A stretch of DNA of 64,000 nt, taken from assembly GCF_019578655.1 (NCBI RefSeq), contig NC_063265.1, positions 2,576,501 through 2,640,500 on the forward strand, in the 5' to 3' direction. Made by a program: the position numbers and the translations under genes. This document shows positions 42,227 through 56,290 of this stretch, piece by piece. Below the pieces are notes generated by a model. The model did no database searches. It was not told where the DNA came from and saw nothing but the letters and a program-made list of their open reading frames with translations. Every line of letters starts with the position of its first letter. Position 1 is the stretch's first letter. The DNA is from Ricinus communis. Lineage: Eukaryota; Streptophyta; Magnoliopsida; Malpighiales; Euphorbiaceae.

Positions 42227-42470
42227 TTAAGCTTCATTAATAGCAATTAATGTCACTATCTTCAAGGCGTTGTTATCTTCATTAAAAGCACCATCATTAG
42301 CCATCTTCAAAACATGCTCCAAGTAAGAATTTAAGGCTTGCTTGAACTTTTTACTCCTTGCTCGTGTCATTGGTCCTCCATAGGCTAGTGGATCCATGCT
42401 AGTTGACTTAGATGCATCCTTGGTTGCATCAATGACTCTCATTGCTAAGGAAGCATTAGACAAGATTTCT
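42227..42470 (-). pseudogene. C-terminal fragment of a Ty3/gypsy polyprotein
   Basis: A 78-residue minus-strand frame contains GGPMTRARSKKFKQALN, the basic motif found at the end of many plant gypsy integrase/polyprotein ORFs, just before the 3' LTR. Upstream sequence is lost at about 42470, where a different, oppositely oriented coding relic begins. Confidence 0.7.
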
Positions 42471-42476
42471 CGCTAG

Positions 42477-44440
42477 TTGGGATTAAGGCAGGCGAGATTC
42501 CTCGCCCAAAGCAGAGCAGTTCATACACATTCATCACTGATAGGATTTGGCCAATCAAGGCAAGCAGCAAGACTTGTTAGGATACTGCCGCAAATGAGCA
42601 AGCCCCTGATTCATCAGCAGTCAGTTCCTCAGCAATTCTATGAAGCAACCAATCCTAACACTCAGCTTACTTGTATGAGGCAAAGCCTATTCCACAAGAA
42701 AATCCATATATTGGATTTAATAGCGGAAATATTCCTCAAGTATTTATTCCTGAAATTAACATTAATGCAAGTGCTGTGAGAAAAGCAATACAAAAGTTGA
42801 ATGGACCTGGCCTTCATTAAATAGGTTGTCTTCAATTTCAGAAGCCATATCCTGTTGAAGAGAGGATCGACAAAGTTCTCTAAGAAGAAAAAAAAACTAT
42901 GCTAATAGACGAGGATTCATTCACTTTTGTGGCCTCCATCAATACTATTGCTTTTAAATTAAGATCAATCCTTAAGGACAAGAAAAAGGCATGGATTAAG
43001 GCCAGGAACTCAATATCTAAGAATTCATCAAAATTCAAGAAATCTAATCACAAGAAGATGCTTTATAGAAGGTGGATACCTAAGGAAATGATAATTCAAG
43101 TCCAGTAGGATTGTGCACTAAATCAAAATGGAATCTGCCTACTCAAGGAATTGACATTCAACATGAGAGAGTCTAGTAAATCCCAACAGGACCTGATGTC
43201 GAGGAAATCAAAAGAACATAACCTCAACAATCAGGGTTGGAAAGTCATCCATAGGCTTTCAATGCAAATTCTAGAAGAACTTGAGAGGCAACCCTTAGAA
43301 GTTCCTAAACATGTTCTTCAAGAGAGTAATGATCATGATCATAGTCAAGTCGAGGAGTAGTATAAAGCACATCAACAAAGTGAGGAATCAACTCATCCTT
43401 CTTACACACCATATAATGATGGCTGCTATAATGGCAGGCCTACAGATCCTCAACAAAGTCACATAATTTGTTCTGGTATGCATGGAGCTAAGGAATTCAA
43501 AGAAGTTCCACTTGAACTCAGAGCGTAGTCCTTAAAGGTTTCTAAGGAAGACCTTAACTTACGTCATATTCAGGCTAAGGAGTATTAATTGTTCCATAAG
43601 AGTGAGGAATTTCTACAAAATAATAGCCATTGTATAAGTAGACTTATAAATTCTCCACAAACTTTTAGAATCACTTCGCCTCTTGTTGCATTCTTGAGTA
43701 AAAAATGGAGATCAAAGAAGAAATACATAGGCAGTAACACTTTTCGCAAGGTGTGGGTTCTTGAGAAATATCTGATTCAAGTAGAAAAAGAGCAACATAG
43801 GAATCACCAAAAGAAGAAAGCTTCAAGAATTCATATTAGGAAGACTTTCTATAGGGTGTGAATTTCTAAGTAATATTTGGGGCAGGTAGAGAAGAAACAT
43901 TGAGGAATATTAATAGGGCTTCTTATTCTTATGCAAGGTTCCACAAGAAACAACTGAGAACAATAAATTCTCTACATGTGAAGCCCCATCAACATAGATA
44001 TGGATTTCATAAAAAATCTCCATAGTCTCTCACAAACTCAAAAACAAAGATTGTAGAGGTAGAGGGCTGTAAAGAGAAGATGGGTGGAGTTGAAGACACT
44101 ATCTAAGGTGAGAAAATCCACTAAAGAGTCAAGATCAGTAGGAATAGTAGAATATTAAAATGGAGTTTTTAAAGTAGAGGAAATTCTAGTACCTTATAAA
44201 AATTCTATAAAATTGTCATTCACTATCCAAAAGTCCGCTACAGAAGAAGGAAGGAAGGCTCATACAGAGGCTCGAGAAGTACTTTCCCCAACAAAAAAAG
44301 GGGTTCACTAGTCAAGAAAAGGTGAGGATTCACAAGCTTCTAAGAAAAATTTCAGAGAAAAATTCAATAAAAGACTTCATCTGCATGGAAGAATCAATTT
44401 TAACATTTCATCAGGAGATAATCAAAATCTGGAGAACCCA
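42477..44440 (+). pseudogene. Degenerate retroelement-like coding region, family not recognised
   Basis: Plus-strand frames continue for about 2 kb with many stops: 42477-42779, then KPYPVEERID near 42845, a Lys-rich stretch with WIKARNSISK (42899-43108), 43151-43360 and 43589-43861. Codon-like texture, base composition and repeated basic motifs (KKMLYRRW, KKASRIHIRKTFYRV) indicate former coding DNA, probably a retrotransposon gag-like protein or an ORF of a gypsy element. I do not recognise a domain. It lies back-to-back with the gypsy fragment. Confidence 0.45.
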
Positions 44441-45130
44441 CACATTGAGATCAAAATTGACAGTAAGTTTTTACTATATGCTTTCTCTTCATTAGTATGC
44501 TTTAGGTATTAAATGTCACCCGAATTTTGCAATTCTTCCATATTGGATTCTTTATTTTCTTTTGATATGCATTTTAATACATCTAAACTTTCTTTCTTAA
44601 ATTCTCTAATTCCAACTCTATGTTCACGCAACTCATATTTCAATTCTTTATAATCATAAAATCAAACATTTTCAAGAAATATAATGGACGATTTTAACAG
44701 TTAAAAATGACATAATAAATAATATAAACACTATTAAATTAAAGGACAAGTCAACTCATGACATATGTGTTTGCTTCAGTGTCATATTCTTCAACTAGCT
44801 TGATCTAGATTTCAATCATTTTAGTTATAAAATTATAAAAATGTAAAAAATAAACAATTATGAAAACAAACATCTACATACCTTGGTATTATCAAGATCT
44901 CCATAGCTCTTGACCTTGACCAAACTTTGTTAATAGTAATGCTATCCTAATACAAAATAGAAGGTCGTTCGTCTCGGTTGATACTTATATTTGTATACTT
45001 AATATATATGTGTGTTTAAAATAAATAAAAAACTATATAACAAAAATAAAAATAAAATAAAATCATTACATTTACTCAATTGATAATTATATTAATACAT
45101 ATACAAATGAGATATAGTTTAACCTGTAGT
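44441..45130. other. AT-rich spacer without gene
   Basis: Nothing recognisable apart from A/T runs; the left portion may be the 3' part of the relic before it, and the right portion may contain the 3' end of the LINE that follows on the minus strand. Confidence 0.4.
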
Positions 45131-48100
45131 ATTAAAAAGCATCTATATTGATTTGCTTTTTTTTGTTAGCTTCAAAGTATATTCCATAAAACTTTTGAAT
45201 CTCAGTCACAAGAGCTTGGATTATGTAGTTAGCCCAATTCGTTTCAAAAATCTTAGATAAATCATTTAAGAGGCCAAGGTAAGAACTACTAAAAGATGAA
45301 CTTGTATTGGGTGTTATTATTATACTAATATCAAACAATACAAATTTGGCTTTAAATTTCTCATTAGCATGCAAATTTTGTAGCTCATTAAATAAATAAA
45401 TAACATCAAACTTCTTAGGAATTTTATACCTAATCAAAATATTATCACAACATGAACCCATATAATCTTGAACTTCTAATCATTTAGAAGATAAACCTAG
45501 AGGTTGTTTCGCATAATGAGAGGCAAGTTTTATTCTCCCATTATGAACACACAATTCACATCTATCCAAATCAAATCTTTGTGCAAGCACCTAAATCAAA
45601 TTATTTTTAAGTTCTTAATTTTAATATGTAAAATACCACAAAGCTCAAGGTCTTTAACAATATTAATCTTTTTATCGTCAAAGCTTTGAATGAGATCTAC
45701 AAATTTATGCATTGTACAGCTTGATAAATAAGCATTTTGTTCCTTCCATATCAAGTTGCCTATGCAATAGCAACACAACGACCAACAAAAACCATATCCT
45801 GATCCTCAATAATTTGAGAGAACCACTTCGCAAAAGGCATTACAGCGACATGGAAACATTTAAGCCCAAACTACTCCCAAACCACACACCTTTAACCTAC
45901 AAGCAATCTCTTAAAACGTATTCCACTGATTTTATATTACTGCACCTATCACAGCCACCCATCACAATAGACATTCTTCTTTCAATAATAACTCTAGTCT
46001 GTAGAATAGCTTTCAAAGTTTTCCAAATGAAATGTCTCAATTTTGGAGGGATATGAAACCCCTAGATTTTCTGCTACAAACTTGTAAGACATGATGTTGA
46101 AGCACCCACAATTGATTGGTGTTCCATGTCTAGATGATACGCTGATCTTACTCAAAATATTCCATATTTGTGTAATGCCAAGTCCATCTATCTTTTTGCA
46201 ATATTCTATTTATAGGGATACTAAGGATAATATCAACGTCTACATTGGATAAATGGTGCTTAATCACATCAACCTTTCAAGAACTAGTGTCTTCATCTAT
46301 AAGATCACTTACCAACATATTCGCATTGGATGAAGTAGGAATAGAAATCACCTTAAACTCTTTTGGCTAAGGGACCTAAGCATCTTCTTATACCTAAATA
46401 CTTGTAATGTTCCCCACTTTCCATTGTATTCCTACAAAAGAAAAAGATCTTTAGCCCAAAAAATGCTTCTCCAAGTGTAACTGGCTTAGATCAAATAGTA
46501 GCATTTAGAAACTCTCTATTAGGTAAAGTACTTTGCTTTTAAGACCTATAAAGCCAAAGAAGAACCATCTTGTAGAAGACGCGAATATTGCTTCGCCAAC
46601 ATAGCTTTGTTGAAGCTCTTAATGTCCCTAAATCCTATTCGACCCTCTCGTTTTGATTTATATAACTTTGCCTAATTCAACAGCGAATCCCATTTTGACT
46701 TAAAATTAAAGATTAAAGATTGAATTTCCACAATTAATTAGGAGGATAATCTATAAACACTCATAACATAAGTTGGGATTAATTGAATTACCGCTTTAAT
46801 AAGTATCTCTTTAATAGCAATAGAAAATGATTTTTCTTTCTACCCCAAAAGCTTCTTCCCAACCTGATCTCTGATTGAATCAAACACTTCTTTTTTTGAC
46901 CTACCAATAATTTTCTGCAAGCTAATATACTTCTCATGTTTCAAAGCACCCCTAAGACTTTGCATAACATTTCCCTCCTCAACATTGGAACACCCTTGCT
47001 AAATGTTATCCTAGACTTGTCGAAATTAATGACTTGTCCAAAAGCTTGCTCATACATTGTTGTTATACCCTTCAATTCAATAAATTCATTAACAGTGGCC
47101 CTGCTGAAATTATTAGATCATCAATAAAACATAAGTGCGAGATAACTGGTGCTTGTCTAGCAACACAAATACCATGAATTCTTCCCTCATACTCAGCTTT
47201 TGACAATAAACCTCAAAAAGTTTCAAGATAAAGAATGAACAGAAAAGGCGAAAGAGGGTCTTCTTGTCTAAGACCTCTTCCAGGGTTAAATAGTCCATGA
47301 GCATGTCCATTAATCATGATGGAAAAAGAAATAGAGCAGATACATCTCATAATAAGATCAATTAAGTCCTTAGAAAATCCCATCTTGCACATGAGCTGTT
47401 CTGCAAAAATCCACTCAATGTGATCATAAGTTTTGCTAATGTCTAACTTCAAAACTAAATCACCTCTTTTATCATTATTACGATGCTTCATGTTCACTCA
47501 AAAGCAACCAGAATATTTTTAAAAATGAGTCTTTTTATGTACAAAAGTACTTTGGTTATGAGAAATAAGGTTAGAAAGAAGAGACTTTAGTCTATTTGCA
47601 ATCACCTTAGACACTACCTTATAAATTAAATTGCATATGTTGATGGGTCTACAATCTTTCATAGAGTCAGGTTGCGTTATTTTAGGAATAAGAACAATGT
47701 GTGTGTAATTTAAATTTTGAGAAAAAGGAGCACACCATTAAGCATATCAATAATAGCAGAGGAAACATCATCGCCAATAATGGACCAATATTTTTCAAAG
47801 AATAGCATAAACATACCATCATGGCCACATTACAACTGCATATTTGAACTTTCTTGGGCTAGTGTGAGCACTCTATAGTTTGGCCATAACTCCCTCAACT
47901 CATCATTCCTAAGGAATCTATCTAGCCTTTCCATAATAACAAAACTTTCCATATGCCTTCGACACTAAGTGTACGTGTTAAATAGCTATCCCAAGTCCCT
48001 AAGACGACACCTCTCCACAACATTTCGGGATCTATACATCATTATAAAGTCCCTTACCCTACCCTTAACTTTTTCTTCATCCCACATTATTTCATTAAAT

Positions 48101-49690
48101 TTCCCACCTATAATCTGCGGCCTATGCAACTCATTACCAAGATGGCACAATAAATCCCATAATTGTCATTTCTTATTTTCTTTCGCCCACCCATAAAGCT
48201 AGTAGCTCGCCAATCCCTCTTGGAACTCAGATCATAAACATCAACATCTATGTGATGAGAAGACTTTGAGTGCACATGTACCTCAAATCTGACTATCCCA
48301 CATCAAGCCTACACCTCCACTATGACGCTTACACCTAACACTAACACAATTAACCCATCTTAAAGAGCTTGCCACGTTCATGAGACCCTCCTCACACAAA
48401 TTTATTTTCGGTATAAACACTAAAATGGGGAAACAATTTATGAAGTAAATCTCATAGAGTTTGGACTGTACGGGGATTCCCTAACCCCCTACAGTTTCAA
48501 AATAAGTGTTTTATTATTGATGGCGGACCCGGATGTCTTTCGAATTGGCCGATAAAATTTGAGTTTGATCATTCACATTGGTCCTCATGGGTTTCTTTGC
48601 CTTCCAACCATGTCTCTCATCATATATCAGCCATGATTTCCACTTCCTTGCCCTTTCTTTTACCTAAAGGCATACCACACCATCATTTTTATGACTTGAA
48701 CATACCTAAGCCTCTCTCTTCCACCTTGTTCCCTTCTCTCCAACCATTAGAACAGTAACCACATCTTATATTATATTAACGTGCATAGTAGGAGTTGCAC
48801 AAATAATAGTGTCGTGCACGTCTAGGAGACCTACATCTTCCCCTTCACTATCATAGATTATGGAACTCCGAGCCTTTTCTATCTAGTTTTCTTTGCCATT
48901 AATGTTTAACATAGGGCCTTCACTCAATGAATCACGGTTCCCATTCATATTCTTATTATCCCCATCATCCTTTTGTCTATCATTGAATACAACTTCCTAA
49001 CCAATTCCTTAATAAGCCTTTCCTCTCTCTCAATGTCTTCTTTTAGCTCTTTTTTTTATGATCCTTAATAGGCTCTTTTAGCTCATTGTCCCCAGGTCTC
49101 ATTCTTATTTATCTATACTAGCCCCCTATGACCTTAATGATACTGATATTTATTCTCGAGATAGGGAGGTTGAAGGCTCGAATCCAAAATTGCACTGTAT
49201 CAAACTTAATCTCTATTAGAATGGTATCTCCATTAAGTTCCTAAACTAGCAGCAGATGATTATTAAAGCTCTATGGGCTCCTTCTCATCACCCTCTCCTT
49301 ATCTCTTTTGAGAAAGAATTGGAAGAGAAAAACATTCTTTATCCAAGCCTTCATCCTAAAAACCTTACTCAATTTCCAAATTTGATTAAAAATTCATTTC
49401 ACGGATTCCATATTCACATGTTTCTCTCTTAGCATTTTGCAGCCAAACACAATTTCACCCTTATTGCATTTCCATTACCCACTTCATGTCCCAAAACTAA
49501 GTAAGCACTTTCGTCCTCCCTCAATTGCAAAGGTCCACTATTCTCAAACCTTGTTGACCCTAATAAAGCCATCAATCAGATGGATAAAACCCTAAAAGGA
49601 GACGAAACTCTTAAAACTCAAGACTATACCAATCCTGTGAAACCCTAGCCTCCAAAGAGAAAACCTAGGGTTAAGAAGAGATTTTTTATA
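45131..49690 (-). pseudogene. LINE (plant L1-type) retrotransposon relic
   Basis: Reading the minus strand from right to left: an ORF1-like part (about 49570-48850); an endonuclease start with N-C-R-G-L-G-N-P near 48505; degraded endonuclease (48300-47900); reverse transcriptase with [17 protein letters not shown] near 47455 and the [18 protein letters not shown] block at 47280-47215; and a long 3' part (47000-45800) with remains of the C-terminal zinc/RNase H region. Reverse transcriptase FxDD is not intact. Numerous stops and shifts show an old insertion. Neither a poly(A) tail nor target duplication is clear. Confidence 0.85.
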
Positions 49691-50640
49691 AAGTTTTATT
49701 TTAAAAATTCTCTTCCATTTGAGAGATAAAGATCTATTTTTCGATATCAAGTATCACAAGATAACGTAAATGGTGCTCATTTATAACACTGCTTGCATTT
49801 AATTTAAACTCTAAACTCTGAAATTATATTTTTTAATAAAAAGAAAATGATTAATGCAGTGATTCATTTATATAAGCATTGTAATAATTAAATAAATAAA
49901 TAAATAAAAAATACTAAATTAATAATATATTTAAGAAAATAAAATAATTATTTAATTGATGATCATAAAACTATTGATATATGATAAATTATTATACGTA
50001 TAATTACTCTTAATTTAGTATCAAAAATATTAATGATCTGGGGAACAACTGCTAGACATTTATATGTATTTATATTTATTAAATTCTCAAACATAAAATT
50101 TTGTTGAGACGTGTGACTATATTTTGACACAAAATTTTTATTTTGATATATATAATATTTTTGATACATGATATTTAAATTTATGTGTGATTTTATTATT
50201 TTTCTATTGATTTATTAACTAATGAGTTATATTTATAATTAAATAATATCTTTAATCCGATAAAATAATTTTTTACTTAAAATTTTAATACTATATTAAC
50301 TAACAAATTAGTTTTCTAATTAGATATAATGATTCTAATTCTAAAATATTAATTTTCTAATTATACCGAAAAATTTGAATTCTAAAAAATAATAATAATA
50401 ATTATATTTCTAATATTAATTTGTATATACTAGAAGTCAATTAATAAATATTTTTAGATTATTTTATATCATTGTACTAATAAAGATTCCTTGCAATCAA
50501 TAAAATTTTAAAATCTTAAAACAATCTAATAAAAAAATTTAATGTGATTTCTTCTATAAACTATCATAAATAATAATAAAATATTAAAAATTTATTTATC
50601 TATAAACTCAATTTATAAATATTATCTATAATTAAAATAT
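49691..50640. other. AT-rich intergenic DNA; no gene
   Basis: Extremely AT-rich with short homopolymers and an (AAAT)n tract near 49888-49910. No supported feature. Confidence 0.5.
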
Positions 50641-50679
50641 GCCACGTCTAAATAAAGTTGTAGTTGCCTAATAAAATAA

Positions 50680-51045
50680 TTCCTGATGGGGGTTACAGAA
50701 AAAGCATTCGTCTCTGGCTGGCATCCCCTCCGCTGTGAGGGTGGACTACTGTGGACCACAATACACCGTCATCGATCTGGGGATCTCAACTCCACTAATC
50801 AAGTGATGACTAGTGGGCAATCTTTAGGTGTCCCAACACGCACTTTGGACCCTAGCAAAAGTTATATGAGCGGGACCCATGTTCCAAAGAAAATCAATCA
50901 GAATTCGCCACGTGCTATTGTCTGTTTTCCACCGCGTGGGCCCATCTTGATTACAATATGGAAGATCAGCACCTTCCATGGTATGGTGGCTATTATTCTT
51001 TCACCCTCAAAAACTGAAATTGTTTTTGGCCATAGCAACTGAGGT
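50680..51045 (+). other. Isolated GC-richer island with G-box; function unknown
   Basis: Within AT-rich DNA this 360-bp stretch has balanced composition. It contains GCCACGTGCT (CACGTG at 50909-50914) and CCGCGTGGG near 50932. A plus-strand frame of 118 residues (50686-51042) matches nothing I recognise. It could be a gene relic or a detached promoter fragment. Confidence 0.4.
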
Positions 51046-52138
51046 GTAATTCTTAAACTCCTCTTTTTCCTACAATATGTATGATAAAATACTCAAACAC
51101 ATTGAGATTTAATTTGGCCTACAAAATGTTTTAGTCTTCTTTCTATTTCAAATTACTAAATCTATGGATTAGCTGGAGAAAGAATATAGTTTTGGGGAAC
51201 TAAAAAACATTTCACAATATAACAATCTAAAGACTAAAGTACAATTTGGAGTTGCAAATGTTAAGGACTAAAATTCAATTTATTTTGAATTGTCAATTAG
51301 GAATTTAAGCGTTATAATGTTATAATTTAATACTAAAATATACATATTATTATAAAAATTATAACATAAATATATATAAAATAATTCTAATGAAGTATCA
51401 TAATAATAACAAACCCATGAATTAATATATCAATAAAATAAAAGTAGAAATATTTGTTTTTTTTATAATTTATTATCTTCAATTTTTATAAAATTTTATA
51501 TTGAATTATTTGAACTCCATTGTAGATATATATAATTCGATATATAGTAATCCATCAATTTCTTAAAGGATTAGGAATATACATAAAATTATTATAGAAT
51601 TAGAATTAAATTAATTCCATTAGAATTAGGATAATTACTAATTAATTCTATTAAAATTAAAAAAATAAAATAATTATATATAAAATTATGATAAAATTAA
51701 TAATTACTGATTAATTATATAATATGTTATCATAACACATCAATTACTTATAAAATCAGGATCAAAAGTCTATTAAATTTAAGAATCATAATAGAATTGA
51801 AATTAACATAATATCTTTTGGCCGACATAATTAAGAAAATCAACTCTCACAAGGAAAATGTTTAGCATAGCAGAAGTGTTGCATTTTGTTGATAGACAGA
51901 TTTAGCTCCAGATCGATTTATAGTTAAGGTGGAGAAAAAGAATTTAAAATTAAATCCAACTTTAGATTTCAGAAATCCTCTAAACTTTTATAAATTTTGG
52001 TTATTGTTTTTTTTCATTTTTCTTCTCATCTTCCTTTTTTTTTTATTGTTACAATATGTTCTCCGTTTTCAGGTTAATTAATTCAAGTTAGTTTATTTAT
52101 TTATTTTTATCAAGCTATTATTTTCAAAGTAAGAAAAT

Positions 52139-52170
<32 letters not shown>

Positions 52171-52300
52171 AAAAGTGAAAGAAAAGGAAAGAGCGTCCAA
52201 CCACTAAATTAGTAATTTTTTGCACTTATTGATCGGTCCAAATTATGTATAGATATTTAAGGGTATTTTAAAGTTTTAATGATATATTTATATATATAAA
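51046..52300. other. AT-rich intergenic DNA; no gene
   Basis: No coding region. (AAT)n tract at about 52139-52165. Confidence 0.45.
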
Positions 52301-52309
52301 ATGGTGAAA

Positions 52310-53515
52310 ATATGTGATTTTGCCTCACTTAAGTTTAATTGTCTATTTTCAGGATAATTAGCAAAAAGAGGAAAATATGGAGCTAAAAGAAGCTTAATGG
52401 GACATATTCGTATCAAGGCCCAAGATTAAGACGCATGGACTGCTAATGATGAGGCCCAAGGGATATTTTAGTCATTTTATATAATTATTAGGATTTATAT
52501 TAAGAGTTATTTATGAGATAGTATTTGGTGGAGATTAAGATACTTAAAGTCTTATCTATTAGATAGACTTATATTAGTATACTCATTTCTAGAAAAATTT
52601 ATTTAGAGGAGGACTCTCCTCTATATAAATCTCTGCAAAACTCTAAAGAAAGGGAGGAAGAAGGAGAAGAGTTTTCTCCTACCTGCTCTCTACACCTACC
52701 ACCATTATTCTCTCTATAATTCTCTACAGTTCTTCATAAACACTTTAGTTTTAGTTTTCATTGTTCTTTGAGGATCTAAGGAGCTTTTCAAGAAGTGGAG
52801 ACTGAGGACCAATCTTCTTCCTACTTGAAGAAATTCTGGATCTTGAGGGAGCTTTTTATTTTATTGTTTTATGTCTTTCTATTTAATACCATGATTATTG
52901 GGTTAAATATGTTAGGCTAGTTTTCATAAGTGTTTAGTTTAGTCTTTCTATTTTTGTATGAACCTTGTTATTTATTTATTTAATGAATGATTTCTTTACC
53001 TTCATATCTTTATTAGTTTCAGTTATTATTGTTAGTTAACCATCATATTAATTTAGCAATAGTAATTGTTATGAAAATCTTTAGGTTTAAAAGTATTGGA
53101 AACATCATCTTTACTTTAATCTATGTTGGTATAAGAAACCCAAGTTACATCATTAGCTTGAGTGATTTAGGAAAAAGGCACATCACCATCTCATTCATTA
53201 GATCTAGACTTAAAATAAAACAAGGAGATTACTAAATAAATGGCTAGATTAAATATTATTTGTAGCATATAGTTTTAGATCATAAGCATTTGCATTTGCA
53301 TTGCATATTTATTTATTTTTTAGTTACTTTACTTTATGACCATTATCCTCTCAAACATACGATTTAGAGTGTTTAGATTTACTTTTATTGTTTTGTGTTG
53401 ATAATTAGTCTTTATAATAAGTGGCCTCATAGTTCCTTGAGATATCGACCTCGTGGTGAACTTACCCTTACTATAGAAACGGTTCGTGCACTTGCAAGTA
53501 CTAAAAAAGACACAT
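52310..53515 (+). repeat. LTR-like segment (possible gypsy solo LTR)
   Basis: It contains a core promoter (CTCCTCTATATAAATCTCTGC at about 52615-52635), a purine-rich then pyrimidine-rich leader, and a final part with GATATCGACCTCGTGGTGAACTTACCCTTACTATAGAAACGG and GTGCACTTGCAAGTAC, a layout I associate with R-U5 of plant gypsy LTRs. TG...CA ends are possible at 52312 and 53515 but no target duplication is visible. The 68-residue frame at 53029-53235 is not credible as a gene. Confidence 0.45.
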
Positions 53516-56285
53516 CACTTGTTTATATTTAAGCTATCATTTTCTTTTTGTTGCTTACATGTCCATATGTCTATTTGAGGATGTGCAATCAGTTCTATTT
53601 AGTGCAAGAATTTCAATATCAAACGAGTATCTAACCACCAAAGTAATTAAATTTGATTGCTAATTTTAAAATAACGAGTATATAAAACTTCTAGTATATA
53701 AGTGCATATTTTCTTAGTTGTCTACGAAGCCACTCTATTTAAATCAATTTTTGAGAATTGATATTTAATGTTTCGCTTCAAAGCTTCAGAATTAGGAATT
53801 TCATTTTATAGCATTAGAGATATATATTGTAGATTTAAGAGATTTAGAGTTTTCTTTTCCGATGAATAAACTACCAAATTTTAGATAAGTGACCAATTTA
53901 TACCCAAACTTAAAATTAAATGACTATAATGAAAAAAAAAAACAGTTACGTGATAAAAATTGAACTTAGTATAAATTAAGTGATGATTGGTATAATTATT
54001 TCAAATTAAATTCAAGTTTTTTTCTTAATTCTTTCTTAAAAAATAAAAGAATATTTTTTCGTCTGTCTGAATCGGAAAAACTGGAACTATAAACCGATAT
54101 TGGTGGATTTTGAACCGGCCCTAAACTATTTAAGAAGCGGTTTTGGTCTGATTCCAGGTTCTATTGAACCATAAACTGGCAATTTCAAACCGAAATCGAC
54201 GGATCCCCAACCGTGGCCAGCACTAGAAATAACTAGGTGTAAATTGATAAAAAAAAAATCAGATCTTTTTGACAATTAAGCATACATATATATACACATC
54301 AAGATTTTACTTGTGTCTCAATATTATTAACACTTATTAAACAAACTTTTAATAGTATATATAGAAGTATAATCTTGACATATATGCAAAATTTTGATAA
54401 ATCAAATAATAATATTGTGCAGTTTTTATATTTTAATATTTTAATATTATTTATATAAATATAATTAATATTAAACAATTATATTGTTTATTAGATTTTT
54501 ATTATATATATCTAATTTATTATTTTTCAAATTTTATATATGTATTATATTTTAAATATAAGATATAATTTTTGATTTTTTAATTAAAAAATATGTATAA
54601 TAGAAATAGTATCAACGATGCTTAGGTAGAGCAATAGCTTTTTCCTTTTCTTTTTCTTTTTTTCTTTTGTCTTTTGGAAGAGAACATATGCTTACTAGTT
54701 ACTAAAAACAAATTTAAATCTTTTTTTTTTCTTTAATTAAAATGCCAAATAAGTTAGGCAATATAAGTAAGACAATGACTGACAGTGATATTAATATTTG
54801 ATAAGCTCAGAAAGAAAACAAACAAAAAGAAAAGTAACTAATATTGATAGATGATGAGAAACCCTTCACACCTCTAAAAGGTGTGAAAGAAAAAGAAAAA
54901 AAAAAAAGAAAAAAAAAAGAAAAGAAAAGTCAAGAGGCACTCTTTGTTCCATGACATTGGTGGATAAAATAGTCAGGTTTTATTGTCTGAACAATGGTAA
55001 TTTATTTGAAGAACCATTGATGCAATAAACAATAAATTACTACAAGGTATTTTAATATATGGGTTGCATTTTTTTACAGTTCTAGCTCTAATTAAATTTT
55101 ATGAAAAGGATTCTCTAAATTATTATAAAAGATTGTGAAAAATTATAATTTCTTTTTTTGTCTGAATTAAGTGTATATGTTTTCACTTATAAACAAAATT
55201 GATAAGTGATCAATGTTATATTTATTTATTTTAAATAATTAAATATATATTAGTTATTTATTACTAAAATATAAATATTCATATTATATTAATTATTCTC
55301 TTATTAATTACGCTATATATATTTAATATAAAAAAAGAATAGCCAAAAATTATTCTGGTAAACTAAATGAACAGAAATTAAATTTTACATGCTGGACTTG
55401 CTTAAGAAATAGTAGATTCTGATGAAAACTCACATTTGAACATGCATGTGTGCTAAAATAGGTTAAAAGCAAAATAATTATTTCAAATTTAAGTTATTAA
55501 CATTTTTCTGATTAAAGATAAAGAAAAATACATTAATAAATACTTCATATGAATATATAAAATTATATTAGCTAGGCTTAATATAGACAAAACCCATATT
55601 TTACTTAATCTCTGTACATCAATTGCTTCGTAAGTACTCTTTTTATTTTTATTTTTATACCTAATTGGTTCTTATGATAACAGGCGTTTTGCGATGATTA
55701 AACTCGTTGTTATTTGCGTATAGATCCATGACAGCGTTTCTTTATTCTTTTTTTACTTTTTATGGCTTCTTCTTCAACATGTCTCATTTGTGTTCTTGAT
55801 CTTCATGGTTAGATTTAAGGCACAATCATAATGACAAACTGTTTATATATACATAAACCTGCAAAATATCATTTCTAAATATAAAAGAACAATATACACC
55901 AGCTAATTTGAAGAAGAACTGAAAATAAAATAAAAAAAGAAAAGAGAGACTGTGTATAGAGTTCTCATCTTTCTCTGAACATTCAATTTAAAATCTATCG
56001 ACAATCTCATTCTCCTATTCTCATTTTCACTCTTTTCCACAGCTTTACCAATCTTTCATTTTTCGCTTATGTTTACCATGAATAGAGCCTCACTGGTGCA
56101 TTTTTTTTTATTGCTGTTCAAATGCCAATGTGTTCTTTTGTACCCTTTTTCTATATAGATTTATGTTTTTCTTTTCTTAAGCTAATTTGTCTTTTGTTTC
56201 TCTATTAATTATGCGTATATACCAAATCAAGATAATAATTTCTTATTGCCTGTATAATGCATGAGGAAATGTCTTAAAGAAATAT
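53516..56285. other. AT-rich intergenic DNA with a diverged repeat
   Basis: The block 54060-54235 is rich in AACCG/CGGTT words (GAACCGGCCC, AAACCGAAATCG, CCAACCGTGGCCAGCAC), typical of a non-autonomous transposon, but termini are not resolved. Pyrimidine-rich and purine tracts occur at 54640-54670 and 54885-54930. No gene is seen. Confidence 0.45.
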
Positions 56286-56290
56286 ATATA

